A stretch of 64,000 nt of DNA from Vibrio sp. HI00D65. Its GTDB lineage: Bacteria > Pseudomonadota > Gammaproteobacteria > Enterobacterales > Vibrionaceae. The notes beneath the pieces are model-generated. The model had not been told where the DNA came from, did not search any database, and was given only the letters and a program-made list of their open reading frames with translations. Shown piece by piece: positions 20,943 through 31,151 of the stretch (its first letter is position 1; the number at the start of each line of letters is the position of its first letter). The stretch covers positions 26,596 to 90,595 of the forward strand of contig NZ_LWEH01000016.1 of the NCBI RefSeq assembly GCF_001635455.1, in the 5' to 3' direction. A program made the translations under genes and the position numbers.

Positions 20943-20952
20943 CCCCCCCCCC
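20943..20952 (+). repeat. C10 homopolymer in the fbp leader
   Basis: Ten consecutive C residues, 29 bases before the fbp ATG and upstream of its AAGGA ribosome site. Long C runs are rare in this genome's composition. It may be prone to slippage or be a sequencing length error; it is outside any coding frame. Confidence 0.9.
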
Positions 20953-20972
20953 TAATATTCAGAGAAGTTTAA

Positions 20973-21992
<1,020 letters not shown>

Positions 21993-22024
21993 CCCTCTCG
22001 TTTCTTTCGCAACTTAATCTCATT

Positions 22025-22054
22025 AAAAAGCCAGCATCGAAATGCTGGCTTTTT
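22025..22054. terminator. Rho-independent terminator after fbp
   Basis: Stem AGCCAGCAT (22029-22037), loop CGAA, ATGCTGGCT (22042-22050), flanked by A5 and T5; can serve convergent fbp and ytfP. Confidence 0.9.
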
Positions 22055-22075
22055 GTTGTCTCGCTAGATGATTAG

Positions 22076-22435
22076 CTAATTGGAATCCCTGTTCCGCTTA
22101 CACCAGTCCCCCGAAAATATTTCTTTATTAGCTGTTAGATCAAGCTGATACAAATATACCCATGCTAATCCAAATATAGTCTCTATTTGCTCACGACGAT
22201 ACTCGATAGGCACATCTTCTAGCCGATCGAGCGACTCCAAAACTTCGTCGTTAATCAAATAGACCTCCCCTGCGACACTTTTCTCTCCAAAAATCATCGC
22301 GGGATAAACATCTAGGTCAAAAAGAGCATATTCCTCTGGAGTATCAAACCTACCTAGTAATTGACAGCCCTTTAAATAATGGTGATTGGATTGGCCTTGC
22401 CTCAAGGTTCCATACACAAAAACAAGATGCTTCAT
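22076..22435 (-). CDS. ytfP: YtfP, gamma-glutamylcyclotransferase-like (AIG2/GGCT fold) protein
   Basis: A 119-residue protein with the GGCT fold start VFVYGTLRQGQSNHHYL (YGTLR substrate-loop motif) and the VAGEVYLI strand. The catalytic Glu of GGCT enzymes appears to be the E in LDRLEDVP. The true substrate of bacterial YtfP is not established. It lies 59 bases downstream of tamB on the same strand, the usual tamA-tamB-ytfP order. Confidence 0.87.
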   Translation of the reverse strand: MKHLVFVYGTLRQGQSNHHYLKGCQLLGRFDTPEEYALFDLDVYPAMIFGEKSVAGEVYLINDEVLESLDRLEDVPIEYRREQIETIFGLAWVYLYQLDLTANKEIFSGDWCKRNRDSN

Positions 22436-22494
22436 AAATCCTCCACACCATTCATACGAGCACGGTAATCGACGGCTGATGTATTCAAATAGCT

Positions 22495-25400
22495 TTATTC
22501 GAACTCAAATTGATAAAGGAGATCTACCGCACTGTCTAAACCAGAAACGGCTTCAACGTAGAGATCCTGCATCAATCGATAACGAACGGTAAACTCACCA
22601 AGCGAGTTGAAGATACCCACACCATACTTAACCTGTAAGCCTGGAAGAATGTAACCGCTTACCGTTACTTGTGAATCCTCACCAGAACCTGCGGTATCCA
22701 GTTGCAAATCTTGTACACCAAAGGCCTGACCTATCTTCCCGACTACCTTACCGCTCTTCGCTAAGCTCAAACCAATTAAAGTGGTTGTCATAGAGCCACT
22801 CGACTCGCCATCGATATCTTGCCCACGCAAGATGTAGGAAAGAACATTCGCTTGCGGCATCGCAGGGTCAGAATAAATCTCAATAGCAGGCTCTGTCGCC
22901 GGGCCAGTCACTCGAATACCCGCTGTCACATCATCTTGCGTATTGTCAGGGTTACGGATCGCATTGATCGCTACATAAGGCTGATCCGGTGGTCCATTCA
23001 TCAAGATCTTACCTTCTTCGATCAACAAGTCTTGACCGAAGGATTGGTAGGTACCATTAACGATGTTGACCTCACCAGTAACAAACGGACCTTGGTCTTT
23101 TTGAGCGACATTCAGTTTACCGACCAATTCACCTTCTAGGCCGAAGGCGGACAACTTAAAGTCATCGCCAATCGAGATATTAATGTTCGTCACGACATCA
23201 AATGGAATAGTCGATTCGCCCTCCGGTTGCAGATCTTTATTCAAGATAACTTGATCAGAAGAAACGCCAACCGCAGAAGGCGGCAAGTCTTCAACCACAA
23301 TGCGTCCCCATGGTAATGCAATATTACCGGTAATTTTTGCAAGCTCAGGCGTAACGTCTATGGTCATATCAGGGACGACCTTAACCTTGACCATTGGAGG
23401 TACATCCACCATTAATTCATCGGCAAATACCCTAACGTTCGAGTGCCATGCTTGAAGATCTTGCCACTCACCAGAGCCTTCAATATCAAGCTGTCCATCT
23501 GGCGTTTCTACATTGGCATCCAGCTTTGCACTATAGCCATCAAAGTCGAGGTCAATACGGCCATCTTTCACATCAATTGGAGTAACATCGCCTTTAACTT
23601 GAATGCCGCCCACTGAGAATTGCCCGAACACTTGAGGATGCATCAAAGAACCTTTTACCTGCAAGTCACTCGAAAGATCCGCTTTCAACAAGCTGTATTC
23701 ACCTAAAATAGGCTGCAAGAAATCCAAATGGAAAGTCGTCAACTTAATCGCAGCATCGACCATCTTATCTTGTGCAAGAATATCAGGCAGCGACACAGTA
23801 CCAGACAAATCACCGTTATCAGAAACATCCAGTTTGAAGTCTGCATCTAGCTTGTTGTCTTTCAGTTGAGCGTTTAGAGCAACGCTCTCCCAACCGATTG
23901 TGATTGGTTCACCCACTTGTTGTACAGCCTGACCTTTGGGCATATCAAGGCTTATTGTGACTTCTGGCTGACCTTGTTCCGACCATTTTGCATGGGCTTT
24001 TACATTGACTAAGCCTTGTAGTTCTGTCTCTTTAGGAACAAAGGCTTTAATCTGTTCAAAGTCGAACTGATTAATTGCAATCTTGGCCTCACCCGATTTT
24101 CCCGCACGGATGTCTTCGTCCAGACACACACTCGAACCAGCTTGCTTCCAACAGTGCGCTTGGACATCAGCAAACTGCTTGTCGACATCAGCTTTAATAG
24201 AGACAGGTTGCTCAAGCACCCAAGGGCCTTGTTGAGTCGTGATTTTCACTCGGTCTAACGAGCCATTCCAAATAAGAGAAGGCTTTTGAATCAACTCACC
24301 AGAAATCGCCAAACTTGTCGATACGATGTCGGATATGACATCTAACATCACAATATGCTTTTTCTCACCGCTACTGACCGTTAAATCGATGCTTTCTACG
24401 TTTTGTTTTTGATAGCTCAAGTTCTTGGCTTTTAACACCAGGTCGGCTTGCGCTTCAGGTAATGGCAATGGAACTACTGAACCATTAAGAGATAGTGACT
24501 CTAGTGTTGCTTCGCTATTCCAATCCACCTCATTAACGTTCAGTGCTAGATCAACCTTAGGCTCTTGAGTTGGGCCGCTAAGTTGGATGTTACCAATCAC
24601 TTGTCCTTTTAAGCCAGGAACACTTTTAACAAGCTCAGGGAAGTAAATATCAACGCCCATATTCCACTGGTTATCCAGCTGTCCCTGCGCCTTAATCGAA
24701 TTAACGCCATGAGCCAAGCTCAAACCACTGGTTTTCAGTTTAGGCTCACCACTTGCGCTTCGATCTGACGCCGACAGCTGGCCTTCAATATCCAGTGTGT
24801 AACCACGCAAGATACCCTCGATATCAAGCTTAGGTAGCTCAATCGCCCAGCCACCAGCCTCAGTCAATTCACCCGAGGTCACTAAGCTACCGCTGATATT
24901 ACCTTCCGCTTCAGGCCACTGCAGTCCAGGTTGAATATCTTTTAGGGATACATCTGCTTGCCAATTAACAAGCTTTGCCCAGCTAGCTTTTGCCGTACCA
25001 TGGAGCTCACCGCCCAAGGTGTTCAATTTCAGTCGCTCAAGCTCTATTTTTTCAGGGGTACCTTTACCCTGTAAGTCGATGGCTAGGGCTGGAATCTCCT
25101 TACCGTCCGCCTCACCTTTAAGATGAACATTAAAACCATCTAATGAGCCATCAGCCTTGAAGCGTTCAATTTCAGCTTGGTAATCGCTTTCACCATTTAG
25201 AGGCCATTGTGCTTGTCCATCTTCTAGCAGTAAATCAAATGGCAGTGTCGGCTCTAAAGGTTGAAGATCCCCAGAGAGCTTTGCTTCTATCAAGTCAGAA
25301 AACTGCGAGTCGAGCTGTAGCTTAGCCACACTACCTTGTGCTTTTAGTGATAACTTCTGACCAGCAAGGTCGGTTTCCTTCACCTTAGCGTCCAATGAAA

Positions 25401-26253
25401 GCTCTAATGGGTAGCCATCTTTCAGTTCTACCTTAGTAGAAAGGTTCGCGCTCGCCTGTGGCATGTCGAGTTCAAGAGTGGATACATCGACGGTATTTTT
25501 TCCCGCTCTCGCTTCAAGCCCAAGGTGATTAACAACGATTGGCGCCTCTTGCTCTAAAGTGAAACGATTGAGATCAAATCGTTCTAGTACAACCTGTAAT
25601 GGAATCCAAACCTCAGGCAGCTCTATCGCGGTTTTAACGGCAGGTTCAGGCTCAACGGCTTCTGGTTTTGACTCGTCAGTTGATTCAGCAAGTTTAACTT
25701 TTAGATCATTGAACAAGGTTGGCGATAATGTCAGTCTTTCACCTTGCATACTCAAAGCCGTTGAGAACAAGCTCCATTCAATCTCATTACCCAAGATGTT
25801 TAGCTTAATATCAGATAAAGCGATGCGGTTGATGGTGATTGGAAGTGGCGTTTTTACCGACTTAAGAGGTGGCGTTGGCTCATTCTCTTCCGTAGAGGCA
25901 GGAGGAAGCTCCGTAAAAGCAAAATCTAGCCCCTGAATTACAATGCGATCAACACACAACTTAGGATCGAGCAAACAACGAGGATTAATAGCCAATACCA
26001 GCTTTTCCACTTCGGTATCGATATGGAGGCTATCATCTTTGAATTGAACATTATTTAAGGTAAAGCTCGGGAATAAAGCACCTTTTGTGCTCCCCACTTT
26101 AAGTTGTGGTAGAGCTTTTTCAGCACCCCATAATACAGTGTTTAAGCCAGGGTTTGTAAACAATACAAAACCTAACAGGGCTATTAACAACAGCAAAATG
26201 GACGTCAATGAAATCGACGTCCATTTTATGCACTTGCCCATCACTTTGATCAT
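22495..26253 (-). CDS. tamB: TamB, inner-membrane-anchored AsmA-like translocation/assembly protein
   Basis: A 1252-residue protein: N-terminal membrane anchor (about residues 12-34), a very long periplasmic beta-rich body of repeating beta-taco strands, and the conserved C-terminal DUF490 domain (about 900-1252; ends DSAVDLLYQFEFE). TamB spans the periplasm to the outer-membrane partner TamA; the pair acts in outer-membrane protein assembly, and TamB-type proteins also move phospholipid to the outer membrane. Its start overlaps the tamA stop by four bases. Family length is about 1250. Confidence 0.95.
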   Translation of the reverse strand: MIKVMGKCIKWTSISLTSILLLLIALLGFVLFTNPGLNTVLWGAEKALPQLKVGSTKGALFPSFTLNNVQFKDDSLHIDTEVEKLVLAINPRCLLDPKLCVDRIVIQGLDFAFTELPPASTEENEPTPPLKSVKTPLPITINRIALSDIKLNILGNEIEWSLFSTALSMQGERLTLSPTLFNDLKVKLAESTDESKPEAVEPEPAVKTAIELPEVWIPLQVVLERFDLNRFTLEQEAPIVVNHLGLEARAGKNTVDVSTLELDMPQASANLSTKVELKDGYPLELSLDAKVKETDLAGQKLSLKAQGSVAKLQLDSQFSDLIEAKLSGDLQPLEPTLPFDLLLEDGQAQWPLNGESDYQAEIERFKADGSLDGFNVHLKGEADGKEIPALAIDLQGKGTPEKIELERLKLNTLGGELHGTAKASWAKLVNWQADVSLKDIQPGLQWPEAEGNISGSLVTSGELTEAGGWAIELPKLDIEGILRGYTLDIEGQLSASDRSASGEPKLKTSGLSLAHGVNSIKAQGQLDNQWNMGVDIYFPELVKSVPGLKGQVIGNIQLSGPTQEPKVDLALNVNEVDWNSEATLESLSLNGSVVPLPLPEAQADLVLKAKNLSYQKQNVESIDLTVSSGEKKHIVMLDVISDIVSTSLAISGELIQKPSLIWNGSLDRVKITTQQGPWVLEQPVSIKADVDKQFADVQAHCWKQAGSSVCLDEDIRAGKSGEAKIAINQFDFEQIKAFVPKETELQGLVNVKAHAKWSEQGQPEVTISLDMPKGQAVQQVGEPITIGWESVALNAQLKDNKLDADFKLDVSDNGDLSGTVSLPDILAQDKMVDAAIKLTTFHLDFLQPILGEYSLLKADLSSDLQVKGSLMHPQVFGQFSVGGIQVKGDVTPIDVKDGRIDLDFDGYSAKLDANVETPDGQLDIEGSGEWQDLQAWHSNVRVFADELMVDVPPMVKVKVVPDMTIDVTPELAKITGNIALPWGRIVVEDLPPSAVGVSSDQVILNKDLQPEGESTIPFDVVTNINISIGDDFKLSAFGLEGELVGKLNVAQKDQGPFVTGEVNIVNGTYQSFGQDLLIEEGKILMNGPPDQPYVAINAIRNPDNTQDDVTAGIRVTGPATEPAIEIYSDPAMPQANVLSYILRGQDIDGESSGSMTTTLIGLSLAKSGKVVGKIGQAFGVQDLQLDTAGSGEDSQVTVSGYILPGLQVKYGVGIFNSLGEFTVRYRLMQDLYVEAVSGLDSAVDLLYQFEFE

Positions 26254-27962
26254 AACTCTGGTCCTAAACTAAAGTGCAATTGGAACTCGTCACCTTTCTC
26301 TGCATCTAAGCCCCATGCAAAGTCAAGGCTGACAGGTCCAACGGGTGATGCCCAACGAACACCAACACCAGTACCACGTTTCCATTCAGGAGTATCATTA
26401 AATGCATCACCAATATCGTAAAAGGCTGCGCCCCACCAATTCCCAACTAAGCGGTATTGGTATTCGAATGAGCTGGTTGCGATGAACTTAGCACCTGTTA
26501 ATGCCTTGCTTTCATCTCGAGGAGAAATCGATTCGTAGCCGTAACCGCGGATACTGTTGTCACCACCAGCGAAGAATCTTAGTGAGGGAGACAGTTTCTC
26601 AAACTCTTCAGCAAAGTTACCACCGAACTGCAGACGAGTTAGACCACGATGGTTATTACCAATGCTACGAATCCATGCCGTTTGCCCTTGAAAACGTACC
26701 ACCTTGGTTTCCGACAATAAGGTGTCATCACCCGCTTCAATCATGATGGTTTGTTTGTCACCCCACATCGGCATCGAACCACCACGCGTTCGAGTTCGTG
26801 AGAAAGAGATACCCGGCAACACGAATTGCGCTAAATCATCCTGCAAACCTTGCTCATAGTTTTCAACCAAGTATCGAATGAAGACAGTACGTTGCCAGCC
26901 GTTATCAAGACGCCAATATCTCTCTAGTGCTAAGTTCGACTCCAAACTCTTGGTATCACGATTATCTAGGTTCTTCATCCCGTACTTAACTTGGTAATAG
27001 TCGTTAAGCACATCATCTAAGGGGATTTTATAAGTCGCAGTAATCGTCTGTTCAGGTTTGGATATCGACAAACTACTATTAAAGCTATGACCAAGTTCGT
27101 TAACCCAAGGTTTCTTCCATTTGAGCGTACCTTTAACACCAAGGTCAGTAGAAACACCAATACCCGTTTCAATCTGGTTACGCGCTTGAGGTGCAAGGCT
27201 AACCTTCATCGGGATTTCTCTACCTTCACCTAACTGGCTTAAATCAGGCTCAACAAAAACTGAAGAGAACCAATCCGTATTGGACAAGTTCTGGTTGTAC
27301 TCACCCACTTTAGTAATCGAATAGGGCTCACCATCTTCAAAGGTCTTGAGAGATTGAACCTTATCGTCCTCGATTTGACTTCCAGTTGTTGTGGTTTTAC
27401 CAAAGTGATAACGAATACCACTGTTGTAATGTAGGCGGACATAAGCACGATTCAGTTCAGGCGCAACCTCTAGCTTGCTAACCTCATATGCACCATCGAA
27501 GTAACCTTTAGCTAGACCGAGATTACGTATCGAAGACTTCAAAGAGTCGTAATTCCCATGATTCAAAATCGTGCCTTTCGAGAGCTTACTCTTCGCGATT
27601 AAGGCTAAAAAGTCTGGATCATCTTTGGCTTCACCACTCAGTACGATGTCTGATGTATAGATACGAACAGGCTTTCCCTGCTCAACGGTCACCGTAAGCT
27701 CAGTTTCATCTTCAGAGTGGGAAAAAGTAATGATGGGTTGGTAATAACCTAACGCATTGAGAGCTTCTTTAATCATAGACTCCAAGCGAGACTGGAATCT
27801 TAATGATACCGCATACTCTTCTTCAGGCACAGCACTCAAATAAGCATCTACGTTATCTTCAAGCGCTCTATCAAGCCCTTTAATTTCAAGGGAAACGTCA
27901 GCAAAAGCGAGCGTCGATGACAATAGAGTGCCAATCAGAACTGGTAAAGTTTTTCTTATCAT
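26250..27962 (-). CDS. tamA: TamA, Omp85-family outer-membrane protein
   Basis: A 570-residue protein: signal peptide (cleaved after LAFA, residue 21), three POTRA domains (about 22-265), then a 16-strand barrel with the Omp85 loop-6 motif in GGDNSIRGYGYES and a terminal strand ending FHFSL-type residues (QLHFSLGPEL). It partners TamB for outer-membrane biogenesis. Divergent from msrA, the common gammaproteobacterial arrangement. Confidence 0.95.
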   Translation of the reverse strand: MIRKTLPVLIGTLLSSTLAFADVSLEIKGLDRALEDNVDAYLSAVPEEEYAVSLRFQSRLESMIKEALNALGYYQPIITFSHSEDETELTVTVEQGKPVRIYTSDIVLSGEAKDDPDFLALIAKSKLSKGTILNHGNYDSLKSSIRNLGLAKGYFDGAYEVSKLEVAPELNRAYVRLHYNSGIRYHFGKTTTTGSQIEDDKVQSLKTFEDGEPYSITKVGEYNQNLSNTDWFSSVFVEPDLSQLGEGREIPMKVSLAPQARNQIETGIGVSTDLGVKGTLKWKKPWVNELGHSFNSSLSISKPEQTITATYKIPLDDVLNDYYQVKYGMKNLDNRDTKSLESNLALERYWRLDNGWQRTVFIRYLVENYEQGLQDDLAQFVLPGISFSRTRTRGGSMPMWGDKQTIMIEAGDDTLLSETKVVRFQGQTAWIRSIGNNHRGLTRLQFGGNFAEEFEKLSPSLRFFAGGDNSIRGYGYESISPRDESKALTGAKFIATSSFEYQYRLVGNWWGAAFYDIGDAFNDTPEWKRGTGVGVRWASPVGPVSLDFAWGLDAEKGDEFQLHFSLGPEL

Positions 27963-28155
27963 GCTTAATTAGTGAAGAAGTTATCAATACGTTAATAATC
28001 AAAAAGAAATAATACCGCTAAAAAGGCATTGAGTCTGTAAGTAATCCTGCAATAACACGGTCTAATTTAAAGACTTATTTAATATGAACCAAGCGCTAAT
28101 ACACCCACAGTTCACAAAAGCCAACGTTGTCAACGTATGCGAAAAGGAATATGAC

Positions 28156-28785
28156 ATGCTGAACAAACAACAACTGATTTCCGCAGCCACCGCATTACCG
28201 GGAAATGCTGCTCCAATTCAAATCACTGAGCGCCATTACGTTAATCAAACTGACTTGCTAGCCGCCCCTGTGGGCTTCCAACAAGAAGTGTTGTTAGGCA
28301 TGGGATGTTTCTGGGGAGCTGAACGTCTGTTTTGGCAATTAGACGGTGTGGTGTCTACGTCAGTGGGCTACGCAGGCGGTTACACAGTGAATCCAACCTA
28401 CGAACAAGTGTGTACCGGACAAACAGGCCATACAGAAGTCGTTCGTGTCATTTTTGATAACGAGCAAACTTCTCTAGCACAAATACTAGAGACTTTCTGG
28501 GAGCGCCATGACCCGACTCAGGGCATGCGCCAAGGTAATGATTTAGGCACACAATACCGCTCTGCTATCTACACCTTCAGTGAAGAACAACAGACTATTG
28601 CTGAACAATCTCGACAAAATTATCAAAGAGCGATTACAGCCTCTTTAGGCAATAAGATTACGACAGAAGTTCTACCTGCTGGGAAATATTTTTTCGCGGA
28701 AACCTATCACCAACAGTACTTAGCTAAGAACCCTAATGGTTACTGTGGTTTAGGCGGAACCGGTGTTTGTTTCCCTCCGCAATAA
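28156..28785 (+). CDS. msrA: MsrA, peptide methionine-S-sulfoxide reductase
   Basis: A 209-residue reductase with catalytic C51 in [12 protein letters not shown] and the [13 protein letters not shown] tail holding the resolving cysteines. It reduces the S epimer of methionine sulfoxide. An in-frame ATG at 28084 would add 24 residues, but 28156 has AAGG at a good spacing, and the resulting start ([16 protein letters not shown]) aligns with E. coli MsrA. Terminator follows. Confidence 0.94.
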   Translation: MLNKQQLISAATALPGNAAPIQITERHYVNQTDLLAAPVGFQQEVLLGMGCFWGAERLFWQLDGVVSTSVGYAGGYTVNPTYEQVCTGQTGHTEVVRVIFDNEQTSLAQILETFWERHDPTQGMRQGNDLGTQYRSAIYTFSEEQQTIAEQSRQNYQRAITASLGNKITTEVLPAGKYFFAETYHQQYLAKNPNGYCGLGGTGVCFPPQ

Positions 28786-28821
28786 CGCATAGCGAGAGAG
28801 AAATTCAGAATAATCAAAACT

Positions 28822-28852
28822 AAAAAAGGGCTTTCGCTAGGAAGCCCTTTTT
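28822..28852. terminator. Rho-independent terminator between msrA and ytfK
   Basis: GGGCTT (28828-28833), eight-base loop, AAGCCC (28842-28847), flanked by A6 and T5; bidirectional between convergent genes. Confidence 0.88.
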
Positions 28853-28893
28853 ACGCTTAATCGTTCAAGATGAGAGCGATTTACAAAAATCAA

Positions 28894-29094
28894 TTACACC
28901 GGAAGCGCTGCAATTGTGCCGTTCACTTCTTTAAAAATGGTGAGCTTTTGTTTATCTGAAACTTCGGGAAGCAGCACTTTACCATGGTCGAAACGAAACT
29001 CTCCGACGCCTTCGATGGCAAACTGGCCTTTGAATAGGACTTTAACGAAACGCGCCACCTGGTGTGGGCGGTAAGTAGAAAATTTTCTTAACAT
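28894..29094 (-). CDS. ytfK: YtfK (DUF1107 family)
   Basis: A 66-residue protein with YRPHQVARFVKVLFKGQF and a FDHGKVLLP segment, collinear with E. coli YtfK (YNPLQVAKYVKILFRGRL; FDKGKILIP). In E. coli YtfK promotes SpoT-dependent (p)ppGpp accumulation under phosphate or fatty-acid starvation. Divergent from ytfJ, as in E. coli. Confidence 0.88.
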   Translation of the reverse strand: MLRKFSTYRPHQVARFVKVLFKGQFAIEGVGEFRFDHGKVLLPEVSDKQKLTIFKEVNGTIAALPV

Positions 29095-29345
29095 ATTACA
29101 ACCTCAATTCCATTTGAGTACTACAGCCACGCACCTGAACTCTGGCAAGTTCGAAGCACATTTAATCGCTAATTCCTTTAGCCAACAGCAAGATAATCTG
29201 TTGTTTATCTTGATATTGTTGCATTATACCTTTTGATAACAAGCTTGCAATTTTTTATACGCCGTACGATAAAAAAGTTAAGGAGGCATTTTTCAGATTT
29301 CATATTATACTTCCAATGCAAACCAACAAGCGGAACAAAAATATA

Positions 29346-29897
29346 ATGAAAAACAAAACTCTACTGGCTTTATTAGCCGCAGCCTCTCCACTCTTCGCCA
29401 ATGCTCACAACTTATCTGTAGGTTCAACTCTTCCTGCCGTTGATGTTAGCAACTATGGTGAGATCGTTCTAAAAGACGGAGCTACAGAATATCAAGCTTG
29501 GGCAACCAAGGATCTTCTGGGTAAAGTTCGTGTCGTTCAAGCTATCGCAGGCCGCAGCAGCTCTAAAGAGCTCAATGCACCACTGATGGCAGCTATCACA
29601 GCATCGAAGTTTTCAGAAGACAACTACCAAACTACGACCATTATCAATCAAGATGATGCGATTTGGGGCACAGGCTCTTTTGTAAAATCATCAGCTGAAA
29701 GCAGCAAAGAAGAGTTTCCATGGTCTTCTATGGTTCTTGATGAAAGTGGCACCGTTGCTTCATCATGGGCTCTAAAAGAAGAGAGCTCAGCGATTATCGT
29801 GCAAGACAAACAAGGTAAAATCTTGTTTGTGAAAGAAGGCGCACTTAACGAATCAGAGGTAACGCAAGTTATTGAATTGATTAAAGCGAGCCTTTAA
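29346..29897 (+). CDS. ytfJ: YtfJ, periplasmic thioredoxin-fold protein
   Basis: A 183-residue secreted protein: signal peptide MKNKTLLALLAAASPLFANA, then HNLSVGSTLPAV and a thioredoxin-like body without a CxxC motif, as in E. coli YtfJ. Role unknown. The frame is open ten codons upstream, but ATG 29346 is where the signal peptide begins; the ribosome site is weak. The Zur-type palindrome follows 34 bases after the stop. Confidence 0.86.
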   Translation: MKNKTLLALLAAASPLFANAHNLSVGSTLPAVDVSNYGEIVLKDGATEYQAWATKDLLGKVRVVQAIAGRSSSKELNAPLMAAITASKFSEDNYQTTTIINQDDAIWGTGSFVKSSAESSKEEFPWSSMVLDESGTVASSWALKEESSAIIVQDKQGKILFVKEGALNESEVTQVIELIKASL

Positions 29898-29930
29898 TCA
29901 TATATTCGCGTCTTTTTCGAGACCTTATCA

Positions 29931-29961
29931 AAGGATATTGTTATATTATAACAGTATCCTT
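29931..29961. promoter_or_regulatory. Zur-type operator (31-base near-perfect palindrome), also terminator-like
   Basis: Centred on 29946: 14 of 15 base pairs match in the arms (one T/G mismatch). The core TTGTTATATTATAACAG closely matches the gammaproteobacterial Zur consensus (GTTATAWTATAAC), and the genes downstream include a His-rich zinc binder. A run of T7 (29960-29966) follows, so the RNA could also act as the ytfJ terminator. Site and spacing are seen; Zur binding is inferred. Confidence 0.82.
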
Positions 29962-29988
29962 TTTTTAATTCTGTGGTTAATCATCCTC

Positions 29989-30279
29989 ATGTGGCAAAAC
30001 ACACCCAACAATGTGAAACGCAAAACAAGCTTCTTGCTCGGGCTAATGCTCATGCTAAGCGTGCTAGCAGCGACACATATGATGGATATTGACCCGGAGC
30101 ACCACACCTCACACCACTGTGAGCTGTTTTCCTTAAATCAGTTCATTACCTCGCACTCGCTGCCACAAGTTCCCGAGTTTCATTCAGAGTTTACTGCCAT
30201 TATCACAGAGTCAGTAACCTCACTGCAGCGCCTGTATTTCGCCTATCTAGCGCGCTCTCCTCCTGCCAAAATTACTTAA
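29989..30279 (+). CDS. Small membrane/secreted protein, DUF2607-like, first gene of the zinc-linked cluster
   Basis: A 96-residue protein from ATG 29989: one hydrophobic helix (SFLLGLMLMLSVLAATHM, about 14-31) followed by a region with several His and acidic residues (DIDPEHHTSHHCELF) that could bind metal. The frame can be extended to a TTG at 29938, but that codon lies inside the operator palindrome and lacks a ribosome site, so I prefer 29989. It is cotranscribed with the His-rich protein 41 bases downstream. I recall DUF2607 proteins at this place in Vibrio; function unknown. Confidence 0.65.
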   Translation: MWQNTPNNVKRKTSFLLGLMLMLSVLAATHMMDIDPEHHTSHHCELFSLNQFITSHSLPQVPEFHSEFTAIITESVTSLQRLYFAYLARSPPAKIT

Positions 30280-30320
30280 TTACCACTACTTTTTAATTAA
30301 CCTTTATTCAGGAAAAAAAC

Positions 30321-31121
30321 ATGAAACCTTCTATTTTAGCCGTTGTTATCGGCATGACTGTCTCTACTAATGTTCTAGCTAACGAAGAATTCCGCTCTCA
30401 CAGTGCACACGTGCATGGTCAGGTTGAAGTAAACATTGCTCAAGACGGACAAGAACTGCTTGTTGAAATAACAGCACCAGGTGCCGATGTGGTTGGCTTT
30501 GAACATGCTCCAGAAACCGCTGAGCAAAAAAAAGTGTTTGAGCAAGCTATCGCACAACTTAACAAGCCAGACGAGCTATTTAGCTTTAACAACGCGAACT
30601 GTACGCTGAAGTTTAAATCAGTGTCGAACACGTTAGAAGGCGATCATGATGAGCATGAAGGCCATAACCACGCTGAACACGGCCATGACGATCACAAAGA
30701 CCATGATCACGCTGAACATAATCATGACGACCACGAAGGTCATGACCATGCTGAGCACGATCATGATGACCACAAAGACCATAACCACGCTGAACATGAG
30801 CATGATGACGATAAAGACCATGACCACGCTGAGCACGATCATGATGACCACAAAGACCATGACCACGCTGAACACGATCATGACGACCACGAAGGTCACG
30901 ATCACCACGACCATGAAGGCCATGACCACTCTGAAGGTGGCCACGGTGAATTCACGGTTGAGTACCACTACCAGTGTTCAGATGTAGCTAAGCTAGACAC
31001 AATTAGCACTCAATGGTTCTCTAAATTCAGCAACACTGAAAAAATGACTGTGAACTTACTAACAGACACAGCTCAAGTACAAGAAGTACTTAACGCAGAG
31101 CGTATTAGTTTTCGATTCTAA
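30321..31121 (+). CDS. zrgA: ZrgA-type His-rich periplasmic zinc-binding protein (DUF2796)
   Basis: A 266-residue secreted protein: signal peptide (1-20, ending NVLA), conserved N-terminal part with HSAHVHGQVEVNIA and a DUF2796 core, a His/Asp/Glu-rich insertion (about 108-207) made of six 13-residue repeats (AEHxHDDHxxHxH), then the core resumes (HYQCSDVAKL). ZrgA of V. cholerae belongs to a zinc-regulated cluster contributing to zinc acquisition. Cys94 and Cys219 could form a disulfide. Zur-type operator upstream. The name is by recalled homology. Confidence 0.85.
   Translation: MKPSILAVVIGMTVSTNVLANEEFRSHSAHVHGQVEVNIAQDGQELLVEITAPGADVVGFEHAPETAEQKKVFEQAIAQLNKPDELFSFNNANCTLKFKSVSNTLEGDHDEHEGHNHAEHGHDDHKDHDHAEHNHDDHEGHDHAEHDHDDHKDHNHAEHEHDDDKDHDHAEHDHDDHKDHDHAEHDHDDHEGHDHHDHEGHDHSEGGHGEFTVEYHYQCSDVAKLDTISTQWFSKFSNTEKMTVNLLTDTAQVQEVLNAERISFRF
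30672..30905 (+). repeat. Six tandem 39-base repeats inside zrgA
   Basis: Residues 118-195 are six back-to-back 13-residue units (AEHGHDDHKDHDH, AEHNHDDHEGHDH, AEHDHDDHKDHNH, AEHEHDDDKDHDH, AEHDHDDHKDHDH, AEHDHDDHEGHDH). The DNA copies are diverged at third positions, so the array is not a fresh expansion, but unit length is a multiple of three and copy-number change would keep frame. Confidence 0.92.
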
Positions 31122-31151
31122 TCACTCCTAGATCGGGTTAAACGTAAAATA

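Noticed and set aside
22386..22592. 68-codon plus-strand frame across the ytfP-tamB gap
   Set aside because: Antisense to two real genes, no ribosome site, no recognisable product.
29938..29988. TTG start for the small protein before zrgA
   Set aside because: The codon lies inside the Zur-type palindrome with no Shine-Dalgarno.
30633..30987. Long antisense and other-frame open frames over the zrgA repeat, and a CRISPR-like look
   Set aside because: They follow from the GAC/CAT-rich repeat; the units are back-to-back without spacers and encode the His-rich region.
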